This document shows positions 6,370 to 9,573 of a stretch of 9,573 nucleotides of DNA, piece after piece (position 1 is the stretch's first letter; the number at the start of each line of letters is the position of its first letter). The position numbers and the translations under genes are program-made. The notes under the pieces are model-generated. The model was given only the letters and a program-made list of their open reading frames with translations, made no database searches and was not told the origin of the DNA. Source of the stretch: Anaerolineae bacterium. Its GTDB lineage: Bacteria > Chloroflexota > Anaerolineae > B4-G1 > SLSP01. The stretch covers positions 1 to 9,573 of the forward strand of contig JAFGSL010000383.1 in assembly GCA_016934645.1 (NCBI GenBank). The letters are read 5' to 3'.

Positions 6370-6891
6370 ATGGACGAAAGAGAATTCTTCCAACGGGCAG
6401 CTAATGGGAAGGTCGATTTTCTTCAAGAGCTTCTTGAAGTTTTAATCACACAAGATGTGTCTTTCTGCGTTATCGGCGGATTAGCTGTCAATGCGTATGC
6501 GGAACCCGTCGTGAGTCTGGATTTGGATATGGTGGTGGTCGCCGAGCAATTGGATGCCCTAGTTGGCAAGTTGCCGGAGCGCTTCTCTGTGCGGTATTTC
6601 CCCCACAGTGTCAATATCTACAGTGCCGATTCAGATTTGCGTGTCCAAATTCAGACGGATGCCCGGTATCAACCCTTTGTCGCGCGAGCCGAACACAGAA
6701 ATGTTCTGGGGTACGATCTACCAGTGGCTTCCCTTGAGGATGTGTTCCAGGATAAATTATGGGCTTACGCTGATCCAGACCGCCGCCCTAGCAAGCGGCA
6801 GAAAGACCTTGCGGATATTTTGCGCCTGGTTGAAAGTCATCCACATTTGGCGGGATTGTTGCCTGAAACGATCAAAATACTGTTGGATTGA
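6370..6891 (+). CDS. AbiEii-like nucleotidyltransferase-fold protein
   Basis: The 173-residue protein has the small nucleotidyltransferase fold. The signature starts 'FCVIGGLAVNAYAEPVVSLDLDMVV', with G36-G37 and D51-x-D53. A third strand, 'LRVQIQTDARYQPF', has Gln93 where canonical enzymes have the third Asp, and the C-terminal region 'SLEDVFQDKLWAYADPD..RPSKRQKDLADI' is typical of AbiEii/DUF6036-like proteins. Such proteins are toxins of AbiE-type systems or stand-alone NTases of unknown substrate. No AbiEi-like antitoxin gene lies beside it, so a toxin role is not supported here. ATG 6370 lies 2 nt after the URO-D stop, with GGGAGG inside the end of that gene, so translation is probably coupled. 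Base composition is visibly more AT-rich than the flanking genes, which hints at separate acquisition. I have the impression that Gln at the third position is common in close homologues, but cannot check. Confidence 0.82.
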   Translation: MDEREFFQRAANGKVDFLQELLEVLITQDVSFCVIGGLAVNAYAEPVVSLDLDMVVVAEQLDALVGKLPERFSVRYFPHSVNIYSADSDLRVQIQTDARYQPFVARAEHRNVLGYDLPVASLEDVFQDKLWAYADPDRRPSKRQKDLADILRLVESHPHLAGLLPETIKILLD

Positions 6892-6912
6892 AACTGATCT
6901 GGGATCAATTTC
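6890..6912. terminator. Possible hairpin in the convergent gap
   Basis: gaaactgatc (6890-6899) can pair with gatcaatttc (6903-6912) around a tgg loop, with one mismatch. It overlaps the last bases of the nucleotidyltransferase stop and precedes the end of the ABC permease gene on the other strand. No clear U tract follows on either side, so terminator activity is doubtful. Confidence 0.35.
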
Positions 6913-6922
6913 CGACAGTCTG

Positions 6923-7804
6923 CTAATCGCTTGCCTGCAATCTTTTCTCAATCCGCCCCGTCACCAGCGACAGGCTGAGTGTGAGCACCATATACAGCGC
7001 CGCGACGGTGATCCACGTCTCAAAGATGTAGCGTGTCGCCACCACGACCTGCCGCCCCATAAACGTCAGCTCCTGGATGGAGACGACTGATGCGATGGCC
7101 GAGTACTTGATCGTGTTGATGAATTCGTTCGCCAGCGCGGGCAGTACGCGTTTGAAGACCTGCGGCATGACGACAAAACGCATTTCGTCCACCCACGATA
7201 GCCCCAAAGAGTAGGCGGCCTCTCGCTGCCCCCGTTCGATGGATTCGATCCCCGCCCGGATGATCTCGGCCATGTACGCCCCCTCGAAGAAGGCCAGGGT
7301 AATGACGCCGGAGATGAACTGCACGAACAGCGCTTTCTCCGCAAACAGGAACGCCAGCACGGCTTGCACGCTTGTTGAGCTGCTGCGGATGAACGCCTCG
7401 ATGCCCAACAGCGGCATAATCTGGTCGATGACGAAGAAGTAGAAGATAAAGATGAGGACTAACGGCGGCAGGTTGCGGATCAGTTCAACGTAGGTTCTGC
7501 CGACCATGCGCCAGAACAGCGTTTTGCTGGTCCGGCAGAGCGCGACGATGAGTCCCACACCCAGCGCCGGGAGCGTCGCCCAGAACGACAGCTTCAGCGT
7601 GGTGATGAGACCTTGCAGCAGGTAGTTGGGGACCAACCTGCCTGTTTCCGAGTCACGGCGCAGCAAGAACTGCGGGATGGCCGACCAATCGCTGCGATAT
7701 TCCAACCCAAACTTGACGCGATAGTAGATGTACACCCCGGCTGCGAGGCAGAGGAGAATCAGAACCGCATCAATGGGACGGAATTTGGGCTTTTGGGTGA
7801 ACAA
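6923..7804 (-). CDS. Polar amino-acid ABC transporter permease (HisM/GlnP family)
   Basis: The 293-residue inner-membrane subunit of a type I ABC importer has an N-terminal TM segment, an exported loop with 'SETGRLVPNYLLQGLITTLKLS' (the start of the His/Glu/Gln/Arg permease domain), several TMs, and the EAA loop 'EIIRAGIESIERGQREAAYSLGLS' that contacts the ATPase. The extra region between TMs (around IDQIMPLLGIEAFIRSSSTS) resembles the longer GltJ/AapQ-type permeases. The frame extends to a GTG at 7825, but that GTG lies in the upstream inverted repeat and the AGGAG (7812-7816) is downstream of it. TTG 7804 has this AGGAG at a 7-nt spacing and is chosen. It is the last gene of the ATPase - binding protein - permease operon. 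Only one permease gene is seen, so it would form a homodimer. Substrate specificity is not predictable. Confidence 0.92.
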   Translation of the reverse strand: MFTQKPKFRPIDAVLILLCLAAGVYIYYRVKFGLEYRSDWSAIPQFLLRRDSETGRLVPNYLLQGLITTLKLSFWATLPALGVGLIVALCRTSKTLFWRMVGRTYVELIRNLPPLVLIFIFYFFVIDQIMPLLGIEAFIRSSSTSVQAVLAFLFAEKALFVQFISGVITLAFFEGAYMAEIIRAGIESIERGQREAAYSLGLSWVDEMRFVVMPQVFKRVLPALANEFINTIKYSAIASVVSIQELTFMGRQVVVATRYIFETWITVAALYMVLTLSLSLVTGRIEKRLQASD

Positions 7805-7816
7805 GTTGATTCTCCT

Positions 7817-7892
7817 ATTGGACACGGATGTTCACGGATTTCATGGATTTTTTCCCCTTTATCCGTGTTTTCCGTGAACATCCGTGTCCCAA
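7817..7892. repeat. Intercistronic long hairpin between binding-protein and permease genes
   Basis: acacggatgttcacgga (7822-7838) is the exact reverse complement of 7871-7887. Pairing extends outward (attgg / cccaat, with one unpaired base) and inward with mismatches (7835-7849 with 7861-7875), leaving a loop of about 11 nt. Read on the plus strand, the right arm repeats a (t/c)CGTG core at 9-10 nt spacing (7861-7887), like the hairpin at 1591-1657. It lies between the binding-protein stop and the permease ribosome-binding site. By analogy with malE-malF REP elements it could protect the binding-protein end of the mRNA and lower permease expression (inference). Confidence 0.85.
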
Positions 7893-7900
7893 TAAACCGG

Positions 7901-8746
7901 TTACTCGCCTAGCAGCGGCTCCCAATCCTTCGTGCCGTACCAGTAGTCGGAACGTTCTTTGAGCCAGTCCTGGTTGATCAGAATCCAGGAATTGAAGAAT
8001 GCGAGCGTGTCTGGATCGCCCTTGCGAACCGCAAAAGCACTTGGCTGGAGGTAGAGCAGTTCGCCATCCAGCGGGCGGTATAGCACGTCGGGATAGTCGG
8101 CGGCCCAGAACGCGGGGGGGGGGGTGGAGGAGAAGGCCGCGTGGGCATTGCCGTTGAGCACGTCCTGGATGACGGCTTCGTCGGTGTCGAATTGGTGCAG
8201 CTCCGCGTTAGGCGCATACTGCTTGGCCGCTTCGACGGGCGTTGCGCCCAACCGCACAGCGATGATGACATCCTCACTGTTCAAACCATCGAGACTGGTC
8301 AGGCCGGGAAGCATGGTCTTGTTGACGACGACGTCAATGCCGCTCCATTCGTAGGCGTCCGAGAAGTTGACCTTGAGCGCGCGGTCTGTGGTGACGCCCA
8401 TGCCGCCGATAATCACGTCGAACTTGCCGGTGAGCAGCGCCGGGATGATGCCCGACCATTCGGTCGGCACGAACTCCACCTCGACGCCCATATCCTCGGC
8501 CAGCTTCTTGGCGACGTCCACCTCGAAGCCGACCAGGTTGCCGTCTTTGTCCTTGAAGGCCCAGGGGACAAAGATGTCCAGCCCGACCTTCAAGACGCCG
8601 CTTTGCAGAATCTCGTCGATCTGGCTCTGCGTTCCACCGGGCGCGCCGCCACCAGGCACGCCGGAGCAGCCCGCCAACAATCCGGCAAGCAGCGCGATGA
8701 CGGTCACAATTCCTGAAAATTTCCTCAAACTACGTGTGTTTCTCAT
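7901..8746 (-). CDS. Amino-acid ABC transporter substrate-binding lipoprotein (SBP_bac_3)
   Basis: The 281-residue family 3 solute-binding protein has a lipoprotein signal peptide: KF/R-rich start, hydrophobic core 12-23, and lipobox LAGC with Cys27. A Gly/Pro-rich linker (30-39) follows. The mature domain has 'GVLKVGLDIFVPWAFKDKDGNLVGFEVDVAKKLAEDMG', followed by the substrate-contact 'TTDR122ALKVNFSDAYEWSG'. The second lobe holds 'AVRLGATPVEAAK' and 'DTDEAVIQDVLNGNAHAAF'. In GlnH-type proteins the next segment carries an Asp that binds the amino group (DTPN); here it reads S-S-T-P-P-P, so that Asp is replaced by Ser207. An 11-base C/G tract encodes PPP. It is membrane-anchored outside the cytoplasm, delivering ligand to the permease. 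ATG 8746 has AGGAGG at a 7-nt spacing. Confidence 0.93.
   Translation of the reverse strand: MRNTRSLRKFSGIVTVIALLAGLLAGCSGVPGGGAPGGTQSQIDEILQSGVLKVGLDIFVPWAFKDKDGNLVGFEVDVAKKLAEDMGVEVEFVPTEWSGIIPALLTGKFDVIIGGMGVTTDRALKVNFSDAYEWSGIDVVVNKTMLPGLTSLDGLNSEDVIIAVRLGATPVEAAKQYAPNAELHQFDTDEAVIQDVLNGNAHAAFSSTPPPAFWAADYPDVLYRPLDGELLYLQPSAFAVRKGDPDTLAFFNSWILINQDWLKERSDYWYGTKDWEPLLGE
8114..8124. repeat. Homopolymer G(11) tract inside the binding-protein gene
   Basis: Eleven consecutive G on the plus strand (C on the coding strand) encode Pro209-211 of the binding protein. The frame is intact across it, but a one-base slip would truncate the protein's second lobe. It could be a phase-variable tract or a sequencing/assembly length error. 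Confidence 0.9.
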
Positions 8747-8782
8747 GGTATCCCTCCTGAAAAATTAATGAATTGGGATGAA

Positions 8783-8815
8783 GGATTAGGGATTGGGCCA
8801 CCCAATCCCTAATCC
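8783..8815. repeat. Perfect 15-bp hairpin with heptamer repeats between ATPase and binding-protein genes
   Basis: ggattagggattggg (8783-8797) is the exact reverse complement of 8801-8815 around a 3-nt cca loop. The right side continues as a degenerate tandem of 7-mers (aatccct, aatcccc, attccct, gatccct; 8804-8831). It lies in the 97-nt gap between the ATPase stop and the binding-protein start. It may act as a processing or stabilising stem in the operon mRNA, or be a dispersed repeat copy. Confidence 0.85.
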
Positions 8816-8844
8816 CCATTCCCTGATCCCTCATATATCTATTG

Positions 8845-9573
8845 CTACAAAATCTGGCTCAGGAAGCGCTGGGTGCGCTCTTCCTGCGCGTGCGCGAAGA
8901 TGGACTCCGGTGTGCCGGTTTCCACGATCTGCCCATCATCCATAAAGATCACCCAATCGCTGACCTCGCGCGCGAAACCCATCTCGTGGGTGACGACGAC
9001 CATCGTCATCCCGGACCTGGCTAATGTCTTCATCACGTCGAGTACTTCGTTGATCATTTCCGGGTCCAGCGCGCTGGTCGGTTCGTCGAAAAGCATCACT
9101 TTGGGCGCCATCGCCAGGGCGCGCGCGATGGCGACGCGCTGTTGTTGCCCGCCGGATAGTTGCGCGGGATAGTTGTTTGCCTTGTCGGCAATGCCCACCA
9201 TCTGCAACAATTCCATGCTGCGTTGTGTGGCGCCGGCCTTATCCTTTTTGCGCACTCGCCTTTGGGCCAGGTTCACATTCTCCAAAGCGGTGAGGTGCGG
9301 AAAAAGATTGAAGGATTGGAAGACCATCCCCACTTCTTTGCGGATCTCCAGCCGGTGGTGTTTGTTGTCGTCGAGGGGGATGCCATCTACGACAATCGTG
9401 CCGCTTTCCGCTGTTTCCAGCCCGTTGATGCAGCGCAGCAGCGTCGATTTGCCCGATCCCGACGGCCCCATGATGACGACGACTTCCTGCCGCCGGATCT
9501 TCGCCGAGAAGCCTCTGACCGCCTCGACCCCGCCGGTAAACGTCTTGCTGACGTTCTCGATTTCGATGATGTA
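8845..9573 (-). CDS. Polar amino-acid ABC transporter ATP-binding protein, 5' end beyond window
   Basis: The reading frame is open to the window edge on the minus strand; 242 residues are visible, beginning '[12 protein letters not shown]'. Relatives are about 240-255 residues, so only a few codons are missing. Motifs in order: Walker [10 protein letters not shown] (36-44), Q-loop Q86 in '[12 protein letters not shown]', ABC signature LSGGQQQR (139-146), Walker B VMLFDE (159-164) with 'PTSALDPEM', and H-loop His196 in 'VVTHEMGFA'. This is the GlnQ/HisP/ArtP class that hydrolyses ATP on the cytoplasmic face to drive import. All motifs are intact. The ATG at 9471 lies inside the Walker A region and cannot be the true start. 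It is the first visible gene of the importer operon; the promoter is outside the window. Confidence 0.95.
   Translation of the reverse strand, partial: YIIEIENVSKTFTGGVEAVRGFSAKIRRQEVVVIMGPSGSGKSTLLRCINGLETAESGTIVVDGIPLDDNKHHRLEIRKEVGMVFQSFNLFPHLTALENVNLAQRRVRKKDKAGATQRSMELLQMVGIADKANNYPAQLSGGQQQRVAIARALAMAPKVMLFDEPTSALDPEMINEVLDVMKTLARSGMTMVVVTHEMGFAREVSDWVIFMDDGQIVETGTPESIFAHAQEERTQRFLSQIL

Noticed and set aside
6370..6891. Complete toxin-antitoxin or abortive-infection system
   Set aside because: Only the NTase half is present; neither neighbour resembles AbiEi or a MNT/HEPN partner.
7805..7825. GTG 7825 as permease start
   Set aside because: It lies within the hairpin and its ribosome-binding site would have to be inside the stem; AGGAG is placed for TTG 7804.
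8141..8716. Plus-strand 191-codon frame
   Set aside because: It is antisense of the binding-protein gene, whose lipobox and domain motifs are convincing.

Overview
The window looks like chromosomal DNA of a free-living, moderately GC-rich bacterium. The best guess is Chloroflexota (Anaerolineae/Caldilineae-like). This guess rests on the mix of families (two-component-regulator-type propeller, paired Amidohydro_2 proteins, URO-D-superfamily methyltransferase, bPH2 membrane protein) and on several different palindromic repeats in the gaps between genes. No rRNA, tRNA, CRISPR array, transposase or phage gene was seen, and the phylum is an inference.

Layout. (1) 2-3718, plus strand: the 3' end of a beta-propeller protein, two consecutive Amidohydro_2 TIM-barrel proteins and an MFS transporter overlapping the second one by ATGA; probably one operon. 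The first amidohydrolase has lost most of its metal ligands, while the second keeps them all. (2) 3724-3827: a 104-bp palindromic element between converging genes. (3) 3831-5113, minus strand: a two-TM bacterial PH-domain protein, then signal peptidase I (lepB), each with its own extended -10 promoter. (4) 5114-5320: a divergent promoter region. (5) 5321-6891, plus strand: a URO-D-superfamily protein with the HxC...C zinc-ligand pattern of cobalamin-dependent methyltransferases, closely followed by an AbiEii-like nucleotidyltransferase. (6) 6923-9573, minus strand: a polar amino-acid ABC importer in the order ATPase (cut by the window edge), binding lipoprotein, permease, with a strong hairpin in each gap between its genes.

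How it fits together. The first operon probably takes up or exports a small organic compound and processes it with an amidohydrolase pair (one intact, one apparently dead); the substrate cannot be read from sequence. The ABC operon imports a polar amino acid or similar solute. LepB and the PH-domain protein are envelope housekeeping functions. The URO-D protein suggests methyl transfer, but no corrinoid protein is nearby.

The most notable features are the active/inactive amidohydrolase tandem and the placement of unrelated or only loosely related long inverted repeats in nearly every larger gap between genes (1591-1657, 3724-3827, 7817-7892, 8783-8815). Two of these share a CGTG motif at 9-10 nt spacing. 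There is no clear sign of a defence island or other recognisable novel multi-gene system.
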